NCBI GenBank assembly: GCA_005773755.1
Contig: SXHE01000511.1
Span: 1-9,101 of the forward strand
Length of the DNA: 9,101 nucleotides
Direction of reading: 5' to 3'
Origin: Planctomycetia bacterium
GTDB taxonomy: Bacteria; Planctomycetota; Planctomycetia; Gemmatales; Gemmataceae
Part shown: positions 1 to 6,036 of the stretch, one piece after another
Layout: the number at the start of each line of letters is the position of its first letter
How positions within the stretch are numbered: position 1 is the first letter of the stretch
Notes under the pieces: generated by a model
Databases searched by the model: none
Seen by the model: only the letters and a program-made list of their open reading frames with translations
Told to the model about the DNA's origin: nothing
Translations under genes and position numbers: made by a program

Positions 1-1
1 A

Positions 2-196
2 CTCCGGGGCGTGTCGGCCATCGACGCGGAGGGCAAACCGTTCTGGTGGCCGGAAGCGGACGCGGCCCTGTTCCAGAGCGTGCGCAACTGGATCGCGCCG
101 TATGTGGAACTGGTGGAACGGGACGAGAACATCAACGACCCGGCCTTCGCCGAAGCCTGCGCGAAGAAGTTGTTGCAAATCATGGCCCGCAGTTGA
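2..196 (+). CDS. Tm-1-like / UPF0261 family protein, C-terminal fragment
   Basis: The reading frame is open from base 2, so the gene starts outside the window and only the last 64 residues are visible. They begin LRGVSAIDAEGKPF, continue with a PEAD motif and an INDPAFAEA motif, and end a few residues later. This matches the C-terminal signature I know for UPF0261/Tm-1-like ATP-binding proteins: a GxSaiDxxGxPF block, a PEAD block, then a valine/glutamate strand with hxINDPxFA. Plant Tm-1 binds a viral replicase; the bacterial role is not settled. The GTG at 11 encodes an internal valine and is not the start. The last four codons (Met-Ala-Arg-Ser) and the TGA lie inside the left arm of the inverted repeat at 182-309, so the repeat appears to supply the natural C-terminus. 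The family call is fairly secure despite the truncation. Confidence 0.78.
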   Translation, partial: LRGVSAIDAEGKPFWWPEADAALFQSVRNWIAPYVELVERDENINDPAFAEACAKKLLQIMARS

Positions 197-309
197 CGCA
201 GAGCAGACGCAGATGAAATCCGATCAAGGCAGAAAGCAGGATTTTCAAACTTCGTCTTCTGTCCGATTTGGATTTCATCTGCGTCTGCTCTGCGTCATCT
301 GCGGGCCAT
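182..309. repeat. Long near-perfect inverted repeat (40-bp arms) in convergent gap
   Basis: Bases 182-221 are the reverse complement of 270-309 with one mismatch in 40 (position 193). The 48-base centre also pairs imperfectly: 223-225 with 265-267, and 228-234 with 257-263. The whole 128 bases could therefore fold into one long hairpin. Each arm contains GACGCAG twice with an 11-base period (195-201 and 206-212). The left arm overlaps the end of the UPF0261 gene, and the right arm ends 9 bases before the stop of the converging gene. No flanking target duplication is obvious, and no transposase is present. It may act as a bidirectional terminator. Its length and internal repetition suggest a dispersed intergenic palindromic element (REP-like or MITE-like). 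Confidence 0.85.
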
Positions 310-318
310 TCTGAACCA

Positions 319-735
319 TTACGCCATCGGCAGCGGCTTGCCTTGCACGCTCTTGATGCCGTCGCGATTGATCGACTGCACCTTCCAGCGGAAGCCGTCG
401 CGCAGGTCCTTGCTGCCGCCGGCGCTCACGCTCAGGTCGCCGTTCTTCACGGTCGCCTTCACGAGAAACGAGCTGCCCTTCCAGGTGCCGACGATCAGCA
501 GTTCTTTCGCGAAGTCTACCTTCGGTGCGTCCTTGATGCCCCAAGCCTTCGCCAGCCCTTCCCACTCCTTCTGCGACGCGATCACCCCGTTGGCCGGGGC
601 GTTCTTCTGAAGCGCCTCGTCCTTGATGTCGCCGGACAGCTCAACGGTCAGTTTCTCCTTCTTCGGCTCCTCCGCGGTGCCGAAGGGAACGAACACGAGT
701 GCCGCGAGCGCGGCGACGAACAGCGAACGAATCAT
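319..735 (-). CDS. Small exported protein, paralog of the gene at 824-1252
   Basis: This encodes 138 residues. I chose the ATG at 735 because a signal peptide starts there (MIRSLFVAALAALVFVPFGTA, cleavage expected after GTA) and GAGG lies at 741-744, five bases upstream. A longer open frame to 768 adds only polar residues ahead of the signal peptide. The mature part starts with a charged EEPKKE segment, then a block reading GVIASQKEWEGLAKAWG followed by a VDFAKELLIVGT strand, a GDLSVSAGG turn, and a DGFRWKVQSI strand near the end. The 'tryptophan helix then DF-x-KE-hydrophobic strand' layout resembles PrcB-like secreted domains, but I would not assign that family from this alone. It is well over half identical by eye to its neighbour at 824-1252, so it arose by tandem duplication. 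No catalytic motif or cysteine is visible. The function is unknown; the likely location is the periplasm or cell exterior. Confidence 0.8.
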   Translation of the reverse strand: MIRSLFVAALAALVFVPFGTAEEPKKEKLTVELSGDIKDEALQKNAPANGVIASQKEWEGLAKAWGIKDAPKVDFAKELLIVGTWKGSSFLVKATVKNGDLSVSAGGSKDLRDGFRWKVQSINRDGIKSVQGKPLPMA

Positions 736-775
736 GGCAGCCTCATCGTTGGTGGAAACGAGCGACACAACACAG

Positions 776-797
776 ACGGGAGCCGCGCGGCTCCCGT
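776..797 (-). terminator. Perfect 22-bp palindrome between the paralogs; probable terminator or attenuator
   Basis: Bases 776-797 read the same on both strands (11 + 11 bp), giving a 9-bp GC-rich stem with a GCGC loop. On the minus strand it begins 26 bases after the TAA of the upstream paralog and ends 40 bases before the ATG of the downstream one. The following minus-strand sequence (CTGTGTTGTGT) is only moderately T-rich, so it is an imperfect intrinsic terminator. It could instead reduce, rather than stop, read-through into the second gene. Confidence 0.55.
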
Positions 798-823
798 TGC
801 GTGCGTTACAGAATCGTTGCGCC

Positions 824-1252
824 TTACTCCTTCGGCAGCGGCTTCCCGCCGACCGTCTTCACGCCTTCCTTGCTCACGGACTTGATCGCGTAGCGGAACC
901 CGGGGCGCAGGTCGCGGGTACCGAACCCGAGCACCATCAGGTCGCCCTTGTCGTTCACCTTGCCGTTCACGTTGAGCCGGCTGCCCACGGACGTGGCGAC
1001 GACGAGCAGTTCCTTCTCGAAGTTGACCTTCGGCGCATTCTTGATACCCCACGCCTTCGCCAGCTTCTCCCAGCCCTTTTGCGACACGATGACGCCACTC
1101 TCCGGCATCTCCTTCTTGAGCGCCTCGTCTTCGACCGAACCGAACAGATCGACGGTCGCCTTCGCCGGCTCCTTCTTCGGCTCCTCAGTAGCACTGGCGA
1201 ACGGCACGAACACGACGGCCGCAAGCGCGGCAACGAGCATCGAGCGGAACAT
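824..1252 (-). CDS. Small exported protein, paralog of the gene at 319-735
   Basis: This encodes 142 residues. The ATG at 1252 is preferred: AAGGGG lies at 1259-1264 with a 6-base spacer, and the protein then opens with a signal peptide (MFRSMLVAALAAVVFVPFASA, cleavage expected after ASA). The in-frame extension to 1336 would bury that signal and is unlikely. The mature protein follows the same plan as its neighbour: a TEEPKKE linker, a GVIVSQKGWEKLAKAWG helix, a VNFEKELLVVAT strand, a GDLMVLG turn, an RPGFRYAIKSV strand, and a GGKPLPKE end. This copy has four extra residues (PAKA) in the linker region. The invariant SQK-x-WE-x-LAKAWGIK and KPLP segments mark what selection has kept. It is the promoter-proximal member of the pair. 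I do not recognise a family with confidence; a PrcB-like fold is a weak possibility. Confidence 0.82.
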   Translation of the reverse strand: MFRSMLVAALAAVVFVPFASATEEPKKEPAKATVDLFGSVEDEALKKEMPESGVIVSQKGWEKLAKAWGIKNAPKVNFEKELLVVATSVGSRLNVNGKVNDKGDLMVLGFGTRDLRPGFRYAIKSVSKEGVKTVGGKPLPKE

Positions 1253-1272
1253 GGTGAGCCCCTTGGGTGCGA

Positions 1273-1294
1273 AAGTCCGCGGACGTGCGGACTT
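1273..1294 (-). promoter_or_regulatory. 8-bp perfect stem-loop in the leader of the exported paralog
   Basis: AAGTCCGC at 1273-1280 pairs exactly with GCGGACTT at 1287-1294 around a 6-base loop. It sits 21 to 42 bases upstream of the ATG at 1252, just beyond the ribosome-binding site. If the promoter at 1301-1329 is real, transcription would begin at about the outer edge of this hairpin, putting it at the extreme 5' end of the mRNA. There it could protect the transcript; as DNA it could be an operator dyad. Confidence 0.4.
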
Positions 1295-1300
1295 GTTAGC

Positions 1301-1329
1301 AAGATATGAGCGAACGTCTGACCGGGCAA
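1301..1329 (-). promoter_or_regulatory. Candidate sigma70-type promoter for the exported paralogs
   Basis: Reading the minus strand, TTGCCC (1324-1329) is followed after exactly 17 bases by TATCTT (1301-1306). Each hexamer matches four of six consensus positions. The predicted start, near 1294, gives a leader of about 42 bases before the ATG at 1252. The spacing and position are good, but planctomycete promoter consensus is poorly known, so this remains a prediction. Confidence 0.33.
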
Positions 1330-1594
1330 GAAACACCCCACGGGTCCGACGTTTGCGGCATCGTCGGCCCTCCGTCGTTCACCGAAGTATGCCCGGAGGC
1401 AGTTCCGCTGTAGCAACTCGCTCAACCGGTTTTGGCCGAGTGCTCGTCGGGATCGCCGATGAGTACGTGAAACTTCTTGGCAATGGGCGAGAGCTTCATC
1501 GTTCCGAACGTGCCCAGAAGTTCCTTGCGTCGCGGTCGGAACGCGGCTACCTTCAGCACATCCCGTCCAGCGCCCAACATTCGAAAGCCGCCCG

Positions 1595-3598
1595 GTGTCC
1601 TCGCCCAGTTCCTGCTCGCGGTGCTCGCGTCCCGTGGCGATTCTGTCGCCCGACGGGTTGTGCTTGGAATGCGCCGGCACGCCGAACACCCCGGACCCGA
1701 CACCGTTCGTCCCGTCGGACCCGCTCTCGGGCGCGCCCACCGCGAGCTTCGGACCGGACCGCGGCGCGGGGCGCGAGTCGTTCGCGCCGACCGGCACGTT
1801 CCTACCGGACGCGCCGACCGTCACCGCGCCGACCGCGGACGGCCTGCCGCTCCCGACCCCGCCGGCCGGGTACGAGTTCCTCAACCGGCTCGGCGGCGGC
1901 GGCATGGGCGTCGTGTACCTGGCGCGCGAACAGGCGTCGCAGCGGCTCGTCGCCATGAAGTTCCTGCGGCACCCCGGCGATCAGACTTCGCTCGACCGGT
2001 TCGTGACCGAACTGCGCGCGCTGGCCAAGCTCGACCACCCGAACATCGTCCGCGTCTACGGTCACGACTTCTTGCGCGCCGACCCGTACTTCACGATGGA
2101 GTACGCGCCGGGCGGGCCGCTGTCACACGCGGTAAAGGGGGCCGCGCCACCGGCCGAGGCGGTTCGGCTGATCCGCGTCGTTGCCGGCGCGATCGCCGCC
2201 GCGCACGCCGGCGACGTGATCCACCGCGACCTGAAGCCGAGCAACATCCTGCTCACGGCCGACGGCACCCCGAAAGTAGCCGACTTCGGACTGGCGAAGC
2301 AACTCGATCACCTCGACTCGGTGACGCGCGCCAGCGGGGCGCTGGGCACGCCGAGTTACATGCCGCCGGAACAGATTTCACAGAAGCTCGGAAAAATCGG
2401 CCCGTGGTCCGACGTATATGGGCTGGGTGCCACGCTCTACCACCTGCTCACCGGGCGCGCGCCGTTCGTCAGCGACACGCCCGAAGAGATCATTCAGCAG
2501 GTGCGGGCCAGAGCACCGGATCGGCTCCGTGCGCTGAACACGGCCGTACCCGCCGCGCTCGAAGCCATCGTTCTGCGCTGCCTGGATAAGAACCCGAAGG
2601 ACCGGTACCAATCGGTCACGGAGTTGATCGCGGACCTGGACCGGTACGAGGCCGGGCAGAGGCCCGTCGCGCCGGAACTAACGCGCGCCCGTCGCGCGAA
2701 GCTCTGGGTGGTGGGCAACCGCAACTGGCTCGCGGTGACTGCGGGCGTGCTGGTGCTGCTGGCCGGGGCGTTCGTCCTCGGCGCGGCGTACTGGCCGGTG
2801 CCCAAGCCGCCCGCGGTCGAGGCGCGGGTCGAAATCGACCCGTGGGACGCGGCCCGCAAGGAGCTGGCCGCGGGGCGATCCGTAACCCTCGTCGGCGCGA
2901 AGGGCGCACCGGCGCGCCACAACTGGCGGGTCCGCCCCGCGACCCTCGGCGAATCGCCCCTGAACGATGGGGCGTGCTACTTCGAGAGCGTGGACAGCTC
3001 GGTCCTGGAACTGTTCGACGACCCCGGGATCGACTCGTATGTGCTCTCGATGGACGTGCTGTACCACGGCACCCGGCCGCGCGGCAACGGGTACGTCGGA
3101 CCCGTATTCGGGATCACCGAACCCGACGGCGCGAACGGCCGAACCGTGTTCCGGCACTATGCGGTCGTGATGAAGGACGTGGTGAACGGGAGCGGCGCGC
3201 CGGCGCGGGAGTCCGCAGTGCGCGTGATGGACGTCACCTGGATTCGCCAGCCGACCGGGCTGCCACTGCCGAACGTCGCGACGTTCGGGTGGGCCGAGAT
3301 TCCGGTGTTGGAGCAGCGCCCCGGGCCGTGGCGCACGATTCGGGTCGAGGTGTCACCGAAAGCGATCCGGGTCTGGTGGGCCGATGCGCCCGGTGCCAAA
3401 CCACAGTTGCTCGCGGACCTGACCCGCGCCGACGCCGACCGGTTCGCCGTGGCCCGGTTGCCGCCACGTCCCGGAGAAGTGATGCACCGCGCCGTGCCAC
3501 CGGGATGGACCCCGCGCCGGCCCCTCGGCATCTGGGCCGAGAGCGCCGCGGTCGCGTTCAAGAACGTCGTGATTAGCACGAATCCCCCTGTTCCCTAA
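1595..3598 (+). CDS. Membrane Ser/Thr protein kinase with N-terminal zinc ribbon and C-terminal extracytoplasmic beta domain
   Basis: This encodes 667 residues from a GTG start. The start is kept, despite a weak ribosome-binding site, because it includes a zinc ribbon: Cys7-x2-Cys10 and Cys23-x2-Cys26. A Pro/Thr-rich linker (about 28-90) follows. The Hanks-type kinase domain spans about 93-350 and is intact: glycine loop GGGGMG 100-105, VAMK lysine 122, helix-C Glu139, HRDLKPSN at 210-217 with Asp212, DFG 230-232, and PPE 257-259. One transmembrane helix lies at about 378-399. The remaining 265 or so residues should face the periplasm. They look like a beta-sandwich of the concanavalin/LamG type, ending in an RPLGIWAESAAVAFKNVVI stretch typical of such folds. 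This architecture fits a sensor kinase that phosphorylates cytoplasmic targets when its outer domain binds a ligand, perhaps a glycan; ligand and substrate are unknown. The gene 21 bases downstream is probably co-transcribed. Confidence 0.93.
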   Translation: MSSPSSCSRCSRPVAILSPDGLCLECAGTPNTPDPTPFVPSDPLSGAPTASFGPDRGAGRESFAPTGTFLPDAPTVTAPTADGLPLPTPPAGYEFLNRLGGGGMGVVYLAREQASQRLVAMKFLRHPGDQTSLDRFVTELRALAKLDHPNIVRVYGHDFLRADPYFTMEYAPGGPLSHAVKGAAPPAEAVRLIRVVAGAIAAAHAGDVIHRDLKPSNILLTADGTPKVADFGLAKQLDHLDSVTRASGALGTPSYMPPEQISQKLGKIGPWSDVYGLGATLYHLLTGRAPFVSDTPEEIIQQVRARAPDRLRALNTAVPAALEAIVLRCLDKNPKDRYQSVTELIADLDRYEAGQRPVAPELTRARRAKLWVVGNRNWLAVTAGVLVLLAGAFVLGAAYWPVPKPPAVEARVEIDPWDAARKELAAGRSVTLVGAKGAPARHNWRVRPATLGESPLNDGACYFESVDSSVLELFDDPGIDSYVLSMDVLYHGTRPRGNGYVGPVFGITEPDGANGRTVFRHYAVVMKDVVNGSGAPARESAVRVMDVTWIRQPTGLPLPNVATFGWAEIPVLEQRPGPWRTIRVEVSPKAIRVWWADAPGAKPQLLADLTRADADRFAVARLPPRPGEVMHRAVPPGWTPRRPLGIWAESAAVAFKNVVISTNPPVP

Positions 3599-3619
3599 CC
3601 CCTTCCGAGGTACCGCCCC

Positions 3620-4342
3620 ATGCCCCTGTCCGTCACCGTCACTTACCCGATGCCGCAGGCCGTGCTCCCGCAAACGTTCAACGTGTGCGGCACATACATC
3701 GTCAACGAGATCGATAAGGATTTGCGCAAGCACCCGGATCGGAACGTTCGCGCGTTCACGAACCCGGTCATCAACGTGACCGTGACGAAGGGGAACGTCT
3801 CGTTCGGTCCGTTCACCGCTTATTTCTGCGACGACGGTTCCTCGTGGGAGGCCGCCGTGAGTGGGATCGGGGCCGACACCGGGTACACCGTGACCGCGAC
3901 GATCACGCAAGGCGGGAACATGGTGTCGCACGCGGTCGAGTGGGTCGATGTCGAAATGTTTCCGCCACTGCCGATCGTCGTGATCTGCTGCGGCATGAAC
4001 CCGCCGGCCCCGCCGGCCCACCGGGTCACGCTCCTGCCGGCCGGGACCGTGCGGAAGCCGGTACTGCTCGGCGGCACCCACACGTATCCCGGCGCGGACG
4101 ACATCTTCGGCGTACCGTGGGAGCTGCACGTGGTCACAACGACGACGCCCATTTCCGGGGGCGGAACGCACACCCATCACAGATACCGCCAGGGGCACCC
4201 GCTTCCCGGCAAGTACGGCACGCTCAAGGCCGGCGGCGTGTGGGACGTCAACGGGGTTGAGGTGAACGACGGCACCTTCATCGTCGTGTATCTCAAGTCG
4301 CGGGGGCGCATCGTCGCCCACAACTCCTCGCCGCTCTACTAG
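3620..4342 (+). CDS. Hypothetical beta-rich protein downstream of the kinase
   Basis: This encodes 240 residues. The ATG at 3620 follows the kinase stop by 21 bases and has GAGG at 3607-3610 with a 9-base spacer, so co-transcription and separate translation are likely. I do not recognise a family. The sequence suggests two beta domains: residues 1 to about 112 have alternating hydrophobic strands of Ig-like character (VINVTVTKGNVSFGPF, GYTVTATI), and about 133-240 form a second strand-rich unit ending in FIVVYLKSRGRIVAHNSS. A hydrophobic, proline-flanked joint with a Cys-Cys pair (123-124) connects them. A histidine cluster, GGTHTHHRYRQGH (181-193), could bind metal. There is no signal peptide or membrane helix, so the protein is presumably cytoplasmic or exported by another route. 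It could be a kinase substrate or binding partner; that is inferred only from position. The many Thr residues offer possible phosphorylation sites. Confidence 0.78.
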   Translation: MPLSVTVTYPMPQAVLPQTFNVCGTYIVNEIDKDLRKHPDRNVRAFTNPVINVTVTKGNVSFGPFTAYFCDDGSSWEAAVSGIGADTGYTVTATITQGGNMVSHAVEWVDVEMFPPLPIVVICCGMNPPAPPAHRVTLLPAGTVRKPVLLGGTHTYPGADDIFGVPWELHVVTTTTPISGGGTHTHHRYRQGHPLPGKYGTLKAGGVWDVNGVEVNDGTFIVVYLKSRGRIVAHNSSPLY

Positions 4343-4350
4343 CCCGCCGC

Positions 4351-4386
4351 GCGCCGCGGCCACCGATCACCTTTCGGCCGCGGCGC
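4351..4386 (+). terminator. GC-rich 11-bp stem-loop after the kinase operon
   Basis: GCGCCGCGGCC at 4351-4361 pairs perfectly with GGCCGCGGCGC at 4376-4386 across a 14-base loop. It begins 8 bases after the stop of the gene at 3620-4342. No T-run follows (TGTCCCTACC), so it is not a classical intrinsic terminator. It may mark the 3' end of the kinase transcript or stabilise it against exonucleases. It also overlaps the place where a -35 element for proS would sit. Confidence 0.5.
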
Positions 4387-4396
4387 TGTCCCTACC

Positions 4397-4402
4397 TATA
4401 AC
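4397..4402 (+). promoter_or_regulatory. Candidate -10 element for proS
   Basis: TATAAC matches five of six positions of the sigma70 -10 consensus and is one of the few AT-rich spots in this gap. Only a poor -35 (TTCGGC, 4373-4378, 18-base spacer) is visible. Transcription would start near 4409, at the left edge of the palindromic element at 4409-4449. Confidence 0.3.
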
Positions 4403-4408
4403 TGTCTT

Positions 4409-4449
4409 GGCGAGCGAAGAGTACAGGGGGCGTACGCCCCCCGCTCGCC
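4409..4449 (+). repeat. Compound palindrome in the proS leader
   Basis: An inner perfect 16-bp palindrome (4426-4441, GGGGGCGT/ACGCCCCC) is nested inside outer 8-bp arms, GGCGAGCG (4409-4416) and CGCTCGCC (4442-4449). Nine unpaired bases (4417-4425) lie on the left side only. It ends 6 bases before the proS ribosome-binding site (GGAG, 4456-4459). It could be an RNA leader structure affecting proS expression, or a dispersed REP-like palindrome that landed between genes. No T-box features are visible. Confidence 0.6.
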
Positions 4450-4466
4450 TCTATTGGAGCTCCCGC

Positions 4467-6008
4467 ATGGCCGATGTCATTACGAAACGCGCGATCAATT
4501 ACGCCCAGTGGTATCTGGACGTCGTGAAGGAAGCCGGCCTCGCCGACAACTCCGACGTGCGCGGGTGCATGGTCATCAAGCCCACCGGGTACGCGCTCTG
4601 GGAAAAGATGCAGCGCGGCCTCGACAAGCTGTTCAAGGACACCGGCCACGTCAACGCCTACTTCCCCCTGTTTATCCCCATGAGTTACCTCGCCAAAGAG
4701 GAGCAAATGGCCGAAGGGTTCGCCAAAGAGTGCGCCGTCGTCACCCACTACCGCTTGAAGGCCGAACCGGGCAAGCCGCTGCACGTCGATCCGGCGGCCG
4801 AACTCGAAGAGCCGCTCATCATCCGCCCCACGTCCGAAACGATCATCTGGAACACTTACAAGAAGTGGGTGCAGAGCTACCGCGACCTGCCGCTGCTCAT
4901 CAACCAGTGGTGCAACGTGGTGCGGTGGGAGATGCGCACGCGACTGTTCTTGCGCACCGCGGAGTTCCTCTGGCAAGAGGGCCACACCGCACACGCGACC
5001 GCCGCCGAAGCCGAAGCGGAAACGCTCCAGATGGTCCGCGTGTACCAGAAGTTCGCGGAAGAGTGGATGGCGATGCCCGTGATGGTCGGCCCCAAGACCG
5101 ACGGCCAGAAGTTCCCCGGCGCGGTGTACACGCTCTGCATCGAGGCCATGATGCAGGACGGCAAGGCGCTCCAAGCCGGCACGTCGCACTTCCTGGGGCA
5201 GAACTTCGCGAAGGCCTTCGACGTGACCTTCAAGGACCAGAACAACAAGGAAGAGTTCGCCTGGGCGACGAGCTGGGGCGTGAGCACGCGGCTCATTGGC
5301 GGTCTCATCATGACACACTCGGACGACAACGGCCTCGTCGTCCCGCCGCGGCTCGCGCCCACACACGTCGTCATCGTGCCGCTGGGGAGGAACGACGCCG
5401 AGCGCGGGCCGAGCATCGCGGCGGCCGAAAAGCTGGCCGCCGAACTGCGGGCCCTGCCGCGCGACGACTTCTTCGGCTACGAGCCGATCGGCGTGAAAAT
5501 CGACACGATGTTCGACAAGCAGCCGGGGTTCCGGTACGCGGAGCACGAGGTCCGCGGGGTGCCGGTGCGCGTCGAGATCGGGCCGAAGGACATCGAGAAG
5601 AGCGCGTGCGCCGTCGCCCGGCGCGACGTACCCGGCAAGGAGGGGAAGCAGTTCGGAGTGCCGCTCGCCTCGGCCGCAGAGCACATCAGCACGCTGCTGC
5701 GCGACATCCAGAAGGCGCTGTTCGACCGGGCGAAGGCGTTTCGCGACGCCCGCATCACGACCGCGAACACGCTGGACGAGTTCAAGGCGCTGTTCCCCGC
5801 GCGCGACGAAGCGAAGGAGGCCGGCGCGGAGCCGCTGAAGTTCGTGTACGCGCACTGGGACGGCACGAAGGAGACGGAGGACCGCGTGCAGAAGGAGTTC
5901 GCCGCGACGATCCGGTGTCTCCCGTTCGACGGCCCGCAGGAACCGGGTACGTGCCTCTTCACCGGCGCACCAAGCGCGCGCCAGGTGATCTTCGCGCGGG
6001 CGTATTAG
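4467..6008 (+). CDS. proS: Prolyl-tRNA synthetase, archaeal/eukaryotic type (class II)
   Basis: This encodes 513 residues and charges tRNA-Pro with proline in the cytoplasm. The ATG at 4467 is chosen because GGAG (4456-4459) precedes it by 7 bases and the protein then starts like its family (MADVITKRAINYAQWY). A longer frame from 4407 runs through the palindrome and is unlikely. Class II signatures are present: the RPTSE proline/ATP loop at 120-124, motif 2 region VVRWEMRTRLFLRTAEFLWQ (151-170), and motif 3 GGLIMTHSDDNGLVVPPRLAP (278-298). The anticodon-binding domain follows at about 300-400. There is no editing insertion between motifs 2 and 3, and the chain ends in the FARAY tyrosine typical of the archaeal-type enzyme. 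In the C-terminal domain only Cys484 and Cys496 resemble the four zinc cysteines of some relatives; the others appear as Asp and Thr, so zinc is probably not bound. The gene stands alone, with its own leader. Confidence 0.97.
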   Translation: MADVITKRAINYAQWYLDVVKEAGLADNSDVRGCMVIKPTGYALWEKMQRGLDKLFKDTGHVNAYFPLFIPMSYLAKEEQMAEGFAKECAVVTHYRLKAEPGKPLHVDPAAELEEPLIIRPTSETIIWNTYKKWVQSYRDLPLLINQWCNVVRWEMRTRLFLRTAEFLWQEGHTAHATAAEAEAETLQMVRVYQKFAEEWMAMPVMVGPKTDGQKFPGAVYTLCIEAMMQDGKALQAGTSHFLGQNFAKAFDVTFKDQNNKEEFAWATSWGVSTRLIGGLIMTHSDDNGLVVPPRLAPTHVVIVPLGRNDAERGPSIAAAEKLAAELRALPRDDFFGYEPIGVKIDTMFDKQPGFRYAEHEVRGVPVRVEIGPKDIEKSACAVARRDVPGKEGKQFGVPLASAAEHISTLLRDIQKALFDRAKAFRDARITTANTLDEFKALFPARDEAKEAGAEPLKFVYAHWDGTKETEDRVQKEFAATIRCLPFDGPQEPGTCLFTGAPSARQVIFARAY

Positions 6009-6036
6009 CGCCTACCGGCGAGCCGTTGACGCCGCA

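Larger units (their letters stand above)
1253..1594. other. Divergent intergenic region between the exported paralog and the kinase
   Basis: These 342 bases separate a minus-strand gene (824-1252) from a plus-strand gene (1595-3598). The left third holds the ribosome-binding site, leader hairpin and a candidate promoter for the minus gene. A second 6-bp stem (1346-1351 with 1362-1367, 10-base loop) is probably incidental. The right part contains a minus-strand open frame, 1422-1580, that would encode 52 residues starting MLGAGRDVLK and ending HSAKTG. Its third codon positions are roughly 70% G/C, no clear ribosome-binding site precedes it, and I recognise no family; it may be chance or a gene remnant. 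No convincing plus-strand promoter for the kinase was found. Confidence 0.5.

Noticed and set aside
182..309. CRISPR-like array from the repeated GACGCAG/TCTGCG motifs
   Set aside because: The copies are inverted, spaced 11 bases apart and lack spacers of regular length. The structure is a single palindrome.
948..1958. Long plus and minus open frames across the exported paralog and kinase start
   Set aside because: Both run through the coding regions of two unrelated genes in the wrong frame and become Arg/Pro/Ser-rich. They are shadows, not genes.
3353..4363. 336-codon minus-strand frame opposite the kinase tail and downstream gene
   Set aside because: It is antisense to two genes that have matching ribosome-binding sites and an operon arrangement. 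Its composition is typical of a shadow frame.
4392..5855. 487-codon minus-strand open frame opposite proS
   Set aside because: It is fully antisense to a clearly identified synthetase, is rich in Arg, Leu, His and Val as expected from reverse-reading a GC-rich gene, and shows no recognisable domain.
6009..6036. Possible shared terminator between proS and the DUF4058 gene
   Set aside because: Only a 4-bp CGGC/GCCG pairing and no T-run were found in the 28-base convergent gap, too little to call.
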